The notes below the pieces were generated by a model, which searched no databases, had not been told where the DNA came from, and saw nothing but the letters and a program-made list of their open reading frames with translations. This document shows positions 1 to 6,587 of a stretch of DNA of 37,683 bases, in pieces. Numbering within the stretch: position 1 is the first letter of the stretch; every line of letters starts with the position of its first letter. A program made the translations under genes and the position numbers. The stretch is from Proteiniphilum sp. UBA5384 (lineage in GTDB: Bacteria; Bacteroidota; Bacteroidia; Bacteroidales; Dysgonomonadaceae), in assembly GCF_002410825.1 (NCBI RefSeq), contig NZ_DHOS01000016.1, positions 1-37,683 on the forward strand, read 5' to 3'.

Positions 1-35
1 AAAAGCACCTACAAGAAATTTACTTGCAAGTGCTT
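1..35 (-). terminator. Probable terminator of tRNA-Arg
   Basis: Read on the minus strand, an arm at 30-35 (AAGCAC) pairs with 3-8 (GTGCTT). An inner stem TGCAAG/CTTGTA follows after one mismatch, and T residues follow the hairpin at 4-1. It lies about 12 bases past the 3' end of the tRNA. The T-run is cut by the window edge, so its full length cannot be judged. Confidence 0.55.
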
Positions 36-46
36 GATTTTCAGTG

Positions 47-120
47 TGGCCCCGACAGGATTCAAACCTGTAACCTTCTGATCCGTAGTCAGATGCTCTA
101 TTCAGTTAAGCTACGGAGCC
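47..120 (-). tRNA. tRNA-Arg(ACG)
   Basis: The minus strand folds as a complete cloverleaf. The acceptor arms GGCTCCG and CGGGGCC pair over 7 bp with one G-U pair, and the discriminator base is A. The anticodon stem TCTGA/TCAGA encloses the loop CTACGGA, which gives anticodon ACG (arginine, CGN codons after A34 to inosine editing). The 3' CCA is not encoded and would be added after transcription. Confidence 0.96.
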
Positions 121-134
121 CTCATTTGCGGGTA

Positions 135-165
135 CAAAAATACACTATTTTTGTCAAAATGCAAA
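135..165 (-). promoter_or_regulatory. Promoter of tRNA-Arg
   Basis: On the minus strand a -33 element TTTG (162-165) and a -7 element TATTTTTG (135-142) are separated by exactly 19 bp, which matches the Bacteroidota housekeeping promoter consensus TTTG-N19-TAnnTTTG. The tRNA 5' end is 15 bases downstream. Confidence 0.75.
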
Positions 166-558
166 ATAATTTTGATGATTTGTTTTTAGTTTATCAGAGA
201 CATGAATCCCTTCAGATATTACGGCATAGTGGAGACAAATCGTAGATATGAGTGAGGCTTGTCTGATTCAGCCGGTTGAGAGATAATCCTTCTTCCATTG
301 TTTAAATTCTTTCTCTATTCACGAGAAGTTCCAGCTGTCGGCTTTTGATAGTTCATAACAGGTTCTGAGACGGTATTGCATTTATTTTCTTTGGCCTTAT
401 AATTTTTTTCTGTATAGTAGGGTGATTTTTCTATGCCAAGTTAGCAATATTTTATTGATTACTGAATTTACAACCGGAAAAACAATAGCTGTCAAATTGA
501 ACATGATTATTTCCAAAGCACTATAACAAAATAAGACCTAAAATAATCGGGTGAATAG
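166..558. other. AT-rich spacer with no recognised feature
   Basis: This stretch lies between the divergent tRNA-Arg and rplM promoters. I see no convincing coding frame, RNA fold, repeat or insertion-sequence end. Short open frames exist but lack any family signature. It could be decayed sequence or hold a small RNA that cannot be recognised by eye. Confidence 0.4.
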
Positions 559-589
559 TTTGCTAATTTTCTGAATTATTGTAACTTTG
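559..589 (+). promoter_or_regulatory. Promoter of the rplM-rpsI-rpsB-tsf operon
   Basis: TTTG at 559-562 and TAACTTTG at 582-589 are separated by 19 bp, a perfect match to the Bacteroidota TTTG-N19-TAnnTTTG promoter. Transcription would begin near 597, leaving an untranslated leader of about 130 nt before the rplM start at 727. Confidence 0.8.
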
Positions 590-641
590 CAGTCCGATTA
601 TTAGTTTTTATCAATTAAAAGTTTGATTCATAGCTTTTTAT

Positions 642-709
642 TTACCCAAATCCACCTTAGCCGGGGTAAGTAAATTAGGTGCTGGGAGTCAACTTCACAG
701 TAATTTACT
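642..709 (+). promoter_or_regulatory. Structured leader of rplM (candidate ribosomal-protein leader)
   Basis: Two adjacent hairpins sit between the promoter and rplM. H1 pairs 642-647 (TTACCC) with 664-669 (GGGTAA). H2 pairs 669-677 (AGTAAATTA) with 701-709 (TAATTTACT), a perfect 9-bp stem around a 23-nt loop ending 17 nt before the GTG start. Ribosomal operons are commonly controlled by one of their own products binding such leaders; which protein would bind here (L13 or S9) is not shown by the sequence. Confidence 0.55.
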
Positions 710-726
710 AATTAAAAACAACAAAA

Positions 727-1182
727 GTGGATACACTAAGTTATAAAACCATTTCTGTCAATAAAGAAACGGCACAGAAAGAATGGGTTGAAATTGATGC
801 CACGGGGCAGTCATTGGGCCGTCTCTGCTCCAAAGTAGCCAAACTGCTGAGAGGGAAATATAAAGCGAGTTTCACTCCTCATGTAGATTGTGGCGATAAT
901 GTAATTATCCTGAATGCTGATAAAGTAATGCTCACGGGTAATAAGTGGACAGATCGCACATATTTGCGTTATTCGGGTTATCCTGGCGGACAGCGCGAAT
1001 TTACCCCTGCCGATTTAATGGCAAAAGGTCCCGACAGGCTTTTTAGAAAAGTGGTGAAAGGAATGTTGCCGAAAAATAAATTAGGTGATGCCATCATCAA
1101 GAATATGTATGTTTATGCAGGAAACGAACATCCCCATCAGGCACAGAAACCCAAAAAATTAGATATTAATACGCTCAAATAA
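727..1182 (+). CDS. rplM: 50S ribosomal protein L13
   Basis: The 151-residue product is the primary rRNA-binding large-subunit protein L13, required early in 50S assembly. The conserved core is recognisable: WVEIDATGQSLGRLCSKVA near the N-terminus, the ADKVMLTGNKW segment, the YSGYPGG loop, and VVKGMLPKNKLG followed by YAGNEHPHQAQ at the C-terminus. Length is normal for Bacteroidota. The start is GTG, preceded by an A-rich stretch rather than a Shine-Dalgarno site. It is the first gene of the rplM-rpsI-rpsB-tsf transcript, with rpsI starting one base after its stop codon. Confidence 0.98.
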   Translation: MDTLSYKTISVNKETAQKEWVEIDATGQSLGRLCSKVAKLLRGKYKASFTPHVDCGDNVIILNADKVMLTGNKWTDRTYLRYSGYPGGQREFTPADLMAKGPDRLFRKVVKGMLPKNKLGDAIIKNMYVYAGNEHPHQAQKPKKLDINTLK

Positions 1183-1183
1183 T

Positions 1184-1570
1184 ATGGAAGCAGTAAATGC
1201 AATAGGAAGACGCAAAGCAGCCGTAGCCCGTGTGTTTCTTACGGAAGGTACCGGCAAGATTGTGATCAATAAACGCGATCTGGAGAGTTATTTTCCCTCT
1301 TCTATCCTTCAGTTCATTGTGAAACAGCCACTCAATACCCTGAATGTATCGGATAAATATGATATCAGGATTAATCTTGATGGAGGTGGTTACAAAGGAC
1401 AATCGGAAGCCGCTAGGTTAGGTATTGCCCGTGCATTAGTGAAAATCAATGCTGAAGATAAACCGGCATTGAGAGCCGCTGGTTTTATGACCCGTGATCC
1501 ACGTGTGGTAGAACGCAAAAAACCGGGACAACCCAAGGCAAGGAAGAGATTTCAGTTCTCCAAGCGTTAA
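1184..1570 (+). CDS. rpsI: 30S ribosomal protein S9
   Basis: This 128-residue protein is S9, whose C-terminal tail reaches the P-site tRNA in the small subunit. It begins with the conserved NAIGRRKAAVARVFL segment, has the GGGYKGQSEAARLGIARAL core, and ends in the basic tail KKPGQPKARKRFQFSKR with the expected terminal KR. It starts one base after rplM, so the two are translationally linked as in most bacteria. A 215-bp structured gap follows before rpsB. Confidence 0.98.
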   Translation: MEAVNAIGRRKAAVARVFLTEGTGKIVINKRDLESYFPSSILQFIVKQPLNTLNVSDKYDIRINLDGGGYKGQSEAARLGIARALVKINAEDKPALRAAGFMTRDPRVVERKKPGQPKARKRFQFSKR

Positions 1571-1648
1571 TACTTTGGCAATACAATCGGGAAGGAAGAT
1601 CGAAGTTGACGTGTTTAACGAGATCCATCTCCCGTTAAAGACCAGAAA

Positions 1649-1665
1649 AAGCCGTATTGCGGCTT
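1649..1665 (+). other. Short hairpin after rpsI
   Basis: AAGCCG (1649-1654) and CGGCTT (1660-1665) form a perfect 6-bp stem with a 5-nt loop. Only three T residues follow a few bases later, so it is a poor terminator; it may be a partial terminator, a processing site or part of the rpsB leader. Confidence 0.45.
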
Positions 1666-1676
1666 AACGTTTAGTA

Positions 1677-1751
1677 TCTAAATCGTAAGGACGTTTCCCC
1701 GTCGGTATCAGAAATAACAATGGAGTAATTTACCTTACGATTCGATTTAGA
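1677..1751 (+). promoter_or_regulatory. Structured leader of rpsB (candidate S2 leader)
   Basis: Bases 1677-1690 pair with 1733-1751 over 14 bp, interrupted by one 5-nt bulge (1743-1747), enclosing a 42-nt loop. The stem ends 34 nt before the rpsB ATG. Position and strength fit an autoregulatory ribosomal-protein leader controlling rpsB-tsf apart from rplM-rpsI. No convincing separate promoter is visible in the gap. Confidence 0.55.
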
Positions 1752-1785
1752 AAAAGAATGTAAACGAATAAACTAAAAAACAAAA

Positions 1786-2640
1786 ATGGCAAAATTAGAA
1801 TTTGACCAACTTCTTGAGGCCGGAGCGCACTTCGGTCATTTAAAGAGAAAGTGGAATCCCGCAATGGCTCCTTATATTTTCATGGAGCGTAACGGAATCC
1901 ATATTATTGACCTTTACAAAACGATCGCTAAGTCAGAAGAGGCTGCTGCCGCTTTAAAGCAAATAGCCAAAGCTGGAAAGAAAATCCTTTTCGTGGCAAC
2001 CAAGAAACAGGCTAAACCTGTTGTGGAAGAGAGAGCGCAAAGTGTAAACATGCCTTATGTGATTGAGCGATGGCCGGGCGGCATGCTTACCAATTTTCCC
2101 ACTATCCGCAAAGCGGTGAAAAAGATGGGTAATATTGATAAGATGATCAAGGATGGTACATTTGATACCCTCTCAAAACGTGAGAAATTACAAATTACCC
2201 GTCAACGGGCCAAACTTGAAAAGATGTTGGGCTCTATCCAGGATCTGACCCGTCTCCCCTCTGCTATCTTCGTAGTAGATGTGATGAAGGAGCAGATTGC
2301 TGTCAAAGAGGCAGAACGTCTTGGTATTCCTGTGTTTGGTATTGTGGATACCAACTCTGATCCTTCCAATATTGATTTTGTGATTCCTGCCAATGACGAT
2401 GCCGCCAAAGCGGTAGATATGATCCTTGAGTTCTTGTGTGACTCTATCAAAGAAGGATTGGATGAACGCAAAGTGGAAAAAGCTGATGCTGCTGCTGAAG
2501 AACAGGACGAAGACGCTCCGCAACGTCGGGAACGCAAATCGAAAGCAGCCAAGAAAGAACGCGTGAAGAAAGAAGATACCGAGGCGATGAAAGCGGCTGT
2601 AGTAAGCAAGTTCGCAAAGGATGAAGAAGTTGACGAATAA
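1786..2640 (+). CDS. rpsB: 30S ribosomal protein S2
   Basis: The 284-residue product is S2, a late-assembling small-subunit protein. Family signatures include LLEAGAHFGHLKRKWNPAM near the N-terminus, GKKILFVATKKQAK, ERWPGGMLTNF, and PVFGIVDTNSDP with the downstream IPANDDAAKAV. From about residue 230 it carries a charged Lys/Glu/Ala-rich tail of roughly 50 residues that is longer than the E. coli protein (241 aa) and probably disordered. It is followed after 30 bp by tsf, the usual partner. A structured leader precedes it. Confidence 0.98.
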   Translation: MAKLEFDQLLEAGAHFGHLKRKWNPAMAPYIFMERNGIHIIDLYKTIAKSEEAAAALKQIAKAGKKILFVATKKQAKPVVEERAQSVNMPYVIERWPGGMLTNFPTIRKAVKKMGNIDKMIKDGTFDTLSKREKLQITRQRAKLEKMLGSIQDLTRLPSAIFVVDVMKEQIAVKEAERLGIPVFGIVDTNSDPSNIDFVIPANDDAAKAVDMILEFLCDSIKEGLDERKVEKADAAAEEQDEDAPQRRERKSKAAKKERVKKEDTEAMKAAVVSKFAKDEEVDE

Positions 2641-2670
2641 TATTATAATAACAAAGATACATATTTAAAT

Positions 2671-3492
2671 ATGGCAGTAACAATGGCAGATATCCAGCAT
2701 CTACGCAAAATGACCGGTGCGGGGATGATGGATTGCAAGAATGCACTGAATGAATCAAACGGGGATTTCGATGGAGCCATGGAAATAATCCGTAAAAAAG
2801 GACAGGCAGTCGCTGCAAAACGGGAAGATCGTGAAGCATCTGAAGGTTGTGTATTGGCTAAAACAGAGGGTAATTTTGCTGCAGTTGTAGCATTGCAGTG
2901 TGAAACTGACTTTGTCGCAAAAAATGAAGAATTTATAGCTTTGACGCAGCAGATACTCGATGCCGCGATTGCACACAAACCTGAGGATCTCGAACAGCTA
3001 CTCGCTGTAGAGCTTCCTAATGGGTCGGTTGCCCAGTTGATTACCGACAAGATAGGGGCTACCGGTGAGAAGATGCAGTTAGGTTTCTATGAATATATTA
3101 CCGCTCCTTATGTTATTTCTTATATCCATATGGGAAATAAGTTGGCGACTATCGTTGGTTTCAATAAGGCGGAAGTAGACGAGCATGTAGCCAAAGATGT
3201 GGCTATGCAGGTTGCCGCTATGAACCCAATCGCGGTTACTCCCGGGGGAATTCCTGCGGAAGTGAAGGAAAAAGAGTTAGAGATTGCACGCGACAAAGCC
3301 CGTGAAGCCGGTAAACCGGAGAATCTGCTCGACAGGATCGCCGAAGGAGCATTACAGAAGTTTTACAAAGAATCTACACTTCTTCAACAAGAATATGTGA
3401 AAGATACCAAGAAAAACATCGAGCAACTTCTCAAAGAAAGCGATAAGGAGTTGGAAGTTACAGTATTCAAACGTGTATCATTGAACGTATGA
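2671..3492 (+). CDS. tsf: Elongation factor Ts
   Basis: This 273-residue protein is the guanine-nucleotide exchange factor for EF-Tu. It shows the N-terminal UBA-like region ending in MTGAGMMDCKNAL (about 14-26), the EF-Tu-contacting motif TDFVAKNEEF (79-88), and the core dimerisation region up to a C-terminus rich in charged residues. Two in-frame ATGs lie at 2671 and 2683; the first gives the sequence usual for the family. It closes the ribosomal operon and is followed after about 35 bp by a strong terminator. Confidence 0.97.
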   Translation: MAVTMADIQHLRKMTGAGMMDCKNALNESNGDFDGAMEIIRKKGQAVAAKREDREASEGCVLAKTEGNFAAVVALQCETDFVAKNEEFIALTQQILDAAIAHKPEDLEQLLAVELPNGSVAQLITDKIGATGEKMQLGFYEYITAPYVISYIHMGNKLATIVGFNKAEVDEHVAKDVAMQVAAMNPIAVTPGGIPAEVKEKELEIARDKAREAGKPENLLDRIAEGALQKFYKESTLLQQEYVKDTKKNIEQLLKESDKELEVTVFKRVSLNV

Positions 3493-3527
3493 TAGATAAT
3501 CGTGCACTTGTCGAATTATAAATAGAA

Positions 3528-3561
3528 ACGCTCCGAAAGATTTTTCGGGGCGCTTTTTTTT
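3528..3561 (+). terminator. Rho-independent terminator of the rplM-tsf operon
   Basis: A 9-bp stem CGCTCCGAA (3529-3537) / TTCGGGGCG (3544-3552), with one G-U pair, is followed by an uninterrupted run of eight T residues (3554-3561). The group II intron remnant starts at the very next base. Confidence 0.92.
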
Positions 3562-3951
3562 GTGTGCCGTGCATGATTACAAACTTGGTGGTGTAAGTCC
3601 ATTACGGGGGTATGTAGCGACCAACCGTTAGCAGAAGCCATAGTAGTGTGGATACAAGCCTGTTACTGAAAAAAAAGGGTACAACAGGACGGAACGTATT
3701 CTTTCGCCCGAGAACATGAACAAAGCCTATAAACGGGTTATGTCTAATAGAGGCAGCGGAAAGGACGAAGGAAAGTATCACCCACTTCATCGAATACATG
3801 CTTTATCTGCGAGTAAATCGTAATAAGACGAAAGTCGGCTATGTTAATCGTAAAGTAGTATCGTAAGTAAGGAACCGCCTTGGTACCGAACGGTATGCCA
3901 GGTGGTGTGAGAGGACAATGAGGGAACTAATCTCTTATTCCCTACTCCATT
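3562..3951 (+). mobile_element. Degenerate group IIC intron remnant with internal deletions
   Basis: The segment begins GTGTGCCGTGCATG, like the GUGUGCCCGGCAUG 5' end of class C group II introns, with a GGTG.TAAGTCC element as in domain I. After a large gap in domain I it continues with the AGCAGAAGCCATAGTA region. An AAGGACGGAAC-like element and a reverse-transcriptase start follow. The 3' part has a recognisable domain V at 3874-3906, with stem ACCGCC/GGTGGT, the CGC triad typical of class C, a 2-nt bulge TG and one extra unpaired T. A domain VI hairpin (AGGGAA/TTCCCT, 3921-3944) precedes the CCTACTCCATT 3' end. At 390 bp it is far below the roughly 1.8-2 kb of intact elements. Class C introns insert next to terminator hairpins, which fits its position. 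Boundaries rest on remembered consensus, not an alignment. Confidence 0.85.
3716..3823 (+). pseudogene. N-terminal fragment of group II intron reverse transcriptase/maturase
   Basis: The frame opens with MNKAYKRVMSNRGSGK, the conserved N-terminal block of group II intron reverse transcriptases (AYKRV..N+GS.GVD). After KYH near 3780 the frame breaks: the shadow frame continues with HFIEYMLYLRVN, which looks like the next stretch of the same protein, so a frameshift is likely. The original frame stops after 35 residues. The catalytic YADD region, thumb/maturase and endonuclease parts are all missing, so it cannot make a working enzyme. Confidence 0.8.
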
Positions 3952-3977
3952 AATCATCAGGTCATTAAGTTGTCATA

Positions 3978-4607
3978 TCAACCATCAATCCACGTAAGTA
4001 CGTAATCAGGGTGAACTTCGTAATGTATTTGGAAGATGCGGTTAAGATCGGTTTTAGTCTCTGTAGAAGATATAATTCCTTTTATTGAAGGGGTAAAAGG
4101 ATGGATATGGAGATGGTGTCTAAAATCAATTTCACTTTCTTCCATCAATTTGAACATGCTTTCTTTTGCCGACCAATGTAACAGTTGGTGCACCGTCTTT
4201 TGAGTGGGATCGATATACTCTTCTTCGGCGATAAATTTTCCCGCTACTTTTTTTATCCGTTCTGAACGGACTTCAATATCGATGCCTGTCGGACGAGTTT
4301 TATGCAGATAGATTGCCGCATAATTTCTGGTATGAGAAATACTGATGTGATAGGAGCCATCTTCCAGATAAGGCTTTCCATCTTCACGGTTCAGAATGGT
4401 TTTTTCCTTTTCCAAAAGAGTGAAAAGCAAGACGCGGATAGAGAGCCATTCGATGACACGTCTTTCAGACCGCATCTCTTTTATATGTTCAATTGCATCA
4501 CTACGCGTATGCCTCGGAAGGAGCTGTAACAGCGTTTCGTGTGATTCATCCATTTTCCAGATTCCGAGAATACCTCCGCCATCAGTATGTTCTTTTCTGA
4601 TTAGCAT
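3978..4607 (-). CDS. 4'-phosphopantetheinyl transferase, Sfp-type
   Basis: The 209-residue enzyme moves the phosphopantetheine arm of CoA to a serine of carrier proteins. Both family motifs are present: TGIDIE at 107-112 (metal-binding D110 and E112) and WSAKES at 145-150 (E149 and K148), with HISISHT at 87-92 for CoA binding. Size matches the compact single-chain Sfp class. It begins directly after the stop of gldE with no spacer, so the two are probably co-translated. No polyketide or peptide synthase genes are nearby, so its target may simply be the fatty-acid carrier protein. Confidence 0.9.
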   Translation of the reverse strand: MLIRKEHTDGGGILGIWKMDESHETLLQLLPRHTRSDAIEHIKEMRSERRVIEWLSIRVLLFTLLEKEKTILNREDGKPYLEDGSYHISISHTRNYAAIYLHKTRPTGIDIEVRSERIKKVAGKFIAEEEYIDPTQKTVHQLLHWSAKESMFKLMEESEIDFRHHLHIHPFTPSIKGIISSTETKTDLNRIFQIHYEVHPDYVLTWIDG

Positions 4608-5939
4608 TTACTCCTTCTCCTCATGTGCTTTTGGCGGGATATAACGTACCTTGGTAATCCTTTTTTTACTCATTTCCTCAGCCTGGAAAGTATAGTTTTT
4701 ATAAATAAAACTCTCTTTTCTTTTAGGGAAATCACCTTTCAGTTCCAACAATAGACCGGCAAGTGTATCTACCTCTTCCGACATTTTTGCGAAATCTTTT
4801 GCCGGTAATCGGGTAATTTTGATAAAATCCTCTAATTGGGTTTTTCCTTCAAAGATATATGAACCGTCCGGAGCAACCGTGTAAAAAGGCAATTCCTCAT
4901 CATATTCATCACTGATGTCACCTACAATCTCTTCAAGGATATCCTCCATTGTAACCAGTCCCGAGGTGCCTCCATATTCGTCTACCACAATGGCCATATG
5001 TATTTTTTGGGTACGGAACTCTTCGAGTAAGTCGTCAATCCGTTTTGTCCTTGGGACGAAGTAAGCCGGGCGGATAAGGGTTTGCCATTTGAAAGTAGTA
5101 GCTTTTCCCAAATGAGGCAAAAGGTCTTTTACGTAAAGGATTCCTTTGATATTATCGGCATTTTCCTCAAAAACAGGAATACGTGAAAAACCGGCATCTA
5201 CGATGAAATTTATTAACTCATTGAATGGTTTCTGCAGTTCAATGGCGACCATATCGCTTCGTGAGACCAATACATCATCCACCAACTTATCCTTAAAACG
5301 AATAATCCCTTCGAGCATCTCTTTTTCCTGCTCATGGGCAATATCGTTAGATCTTATTTCAAGAGCTTTTGAAAGGTCGTCTGCAGAAATCTCATGTTGC
5401 CATTTCGTACGGCTGAAGGTCATCACGTTTTTTGTGAGCAGCGACGAAAACGGACTCATCAAAGTATTTACCAAACGTATAAATAAACAGTGATTGCCTG
5501 CAAAGCGCAAGGGATAATGAGAAGCATACAACCTTGAAAGTATATTGGTAAGCAATATAACGACACAACTGGAGATTATCATTCCCAGTAGGGAGAAATG
5601 GATCATGTCCCTTCCGAAAAGGATTGGACGGCTTAACAAATAAATAATGCTCACCGTAATGGTGACTTGCAGAAATAATTGGGCAACTATAAGTGATGCC
5701 AGTAGTTTTTCCGGCTTTCGGAGAAGAGCTGAAATTTTGATTTTCTTTGGCTCTTCAGAAGTGTGAATGTCGTCGGCAAATTTCTTTTCGAGTATAAAAA
5801 AAGCTACTTCAGCACCCGAGGTAATAGCATTGGAAATTATGAGCAGGAGTAATAATGCTGCTATTATATAGTCTGATAACGCAACAGACGGATCTACCGT
5901 CAGGTATATACTTAATAATGATAAAGGGTCAGGGTCCAA
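4608..5939 (-). CDS. gldE: GldE-like membrane protein with CBS and CorC/HlyC domains
   Basis: This 443-residue protein has an N-terminal CNNM/DUF21 membrane domain with about four helices (22-50, 75-102, 112-135, 148-165). A CBS pair follows (about 218-340, including VVDEYGGTSGLVTMEDILEE), then a C-terminal CorC/HlyC domain (350-437). Related proteins are linked to Mg2+/Co2+ export; in Flavobacterium gldE is needed for gliding and lies after ssb. The start is TTG at 5939, chosen because the resulting MDPDP is typical of family N-termini and no ATG lies nearby. No gldD follows; a phosphopantetheinyl transferase takes that place, as expected in a non-gliding relative. Confidence 0.88.
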   Translation of the reverse strand: MDPDPLSLLSIYLTVDPSVALSDYIIAALLLLLIISNAITSGAEVAFFILEKKFADDIHTSEEPKKIKISALLRKPEKLLASLIVAQLFLQVTITVSIIYLLSRPILFGRDMIHFSLLGMIISSCVVILLTNILSRLYASHYPLRFAGNHCLFIRLVNTLMSPFSSLLTKNVMTFSRTKWQHEISADDLSKALEIRSNDIAHEQEKEMLEGIIRFKDKLVDDVLVSRSDMVAIELQKPFNELINFIVDAGFSRIPVFEENADNIKGILYVKDLLPHLGKATTFKWQTLIRPAYFVPRTKRIDDLLEEFRTQKIHMAIVVDEYGGTSGLVTMEDILEEIVGDISDEYDEELPFYTVAPDGSYIFEGKTQLEDFIKITRLPAKDFAKMSEEVDTLAGLLLELKGDFPKRKESFIYKNYTFQAEEMSKKRITKVRYIPPKAHEEKE

Positions 5940-5965
5940 GTGTCAGTTTTTTAGTGAGACAAAGA

Positions 5966-6023
5966 GAGGATGTTCCAACACTTTATTTCAAAAATATAAG
6001 CGACAAAGTGGTAAAACATCCTC
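5966..6023 (-). other. Long inverted repeat between ssb and gldE
   Basis: GAGGATGTT (5966-5974) and AACATCCTC (6015-6023) are perfect 9-bp complements. Inside them the 5' arm CCAACACTTT (5975-5984) can pair with AAAGTGG (6005-6011), giving a long imperfect hairpin in the ssb-gldE transcript. There is no clear T-run on either strand, so it is not a standard terminator. A TATTTTTG element (-7-like, minus strand, 5989-5996) lies in its loop. Confidence 0.6.
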
Positions 6024-6045
6024 CCACAAAATTACAATGTTTTAT

Positions 6046-6504
6046 TTAAAACGGCAAATCATCTACCTCTGAGATTTCATCCTGTTCGTCACGGGGTGCA
6101 GCACCCGTTGACGGGGTATAATTATTGCCGTTTTCATGTTCTCTATTTCCGAAGCCTTCTTCATTTCCTCCTTTGCGACCGAGGAGTTCCAGGCTGTCGG
6201 CAACCACTTCGGTGATGTACCTCTTCATCCCATTTTGATCGTCATATGAACGGGACCGAATCTTTCCCTCCACATACACCAAAGTTCCTTTCTTTACAAA
6301 TTTTTCAGCAATTTGTGCCAATCCTCTCCAACATACAATGTTATGCCATTCCGTACGTTCAGGCACCTGCGTGCCGCCAGAAGTTGTGTAACCTCTTTCA
6401 CTGGTTGCAAGCGAAAAATTTGCTTTTGCAACATCATTGTCAAAATACTTCATTTCAGGGTCTCTTCCTACATTCCCAACTAAGATTACTTTGTTTACCG
6501 ACAT
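6046..6504 (-). CDS. ssb: Single-stranded DNA-binding protein
   Basis: This 152-residue protein protects single-stranded DNA in replication and repair. It has the OB-fold start VNKVILVGNVGRDPEMKYF, the EWHNIVCWRGLAQIAEKFVKKGTLVYVEGKIRSRSY core (about 51-86), a Gly/Asn-rich linker and the acidic C-terminal tip VDDLPF that recruits partner proteins such as PriA. It lies between mutY and gldE on the minus strand. A -7-like TAATTTTG element on the minus strand at 6548-6555 suggests it can be transcribed on its own. Confidence 0.97.
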   Translation of the reverse strand: MSVNKVILVGNVGRDPEMKYFDNDVAKANFSLATSERGYTTSGGTQVPERTEWHNIVCWRGLAQIAEKFVKKGTLVYVEGKIRSRSYDDQNGMKRYITEVVADSLELLGRKGGNEEGFGNREHENGNNYTPSTGAAPRDEQDEISEVDDLPF

Positions 6505-6547
6505 AATTTAAAAATTTTTGTTTTTAGAAAAGCTCTCACTGCAAAAA

Positions 6548-6555
6548 CAAAATTA
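6548..6555 (-). promoter_or_regulatory. Possible -7 element upstream of ssb
   Basis: The minus strand reads TAATTTTG, matching TAnnTTTG, 44 bases upstream of the ssb ATG. No good TTTG -33 element is found at the usual spacing. Confidence 0.4.
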
Positions 6556-6587
6556 AGCATTTATTTGTAATTATCCATACGAAATAG

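Noticed and set aside
24..245. Open frame of 73 codons across the tRNA-Arg gene
   Set aside because: It runs through a complete tRNA on the opposite strand and has no family signature.
3602..3799. 65-codon minus-strand frame inside the intron remnant
   Set aside because: It has no recognisable features and overlaps intron RNA domains and the reverse-transcriptase fragment on the other strand.
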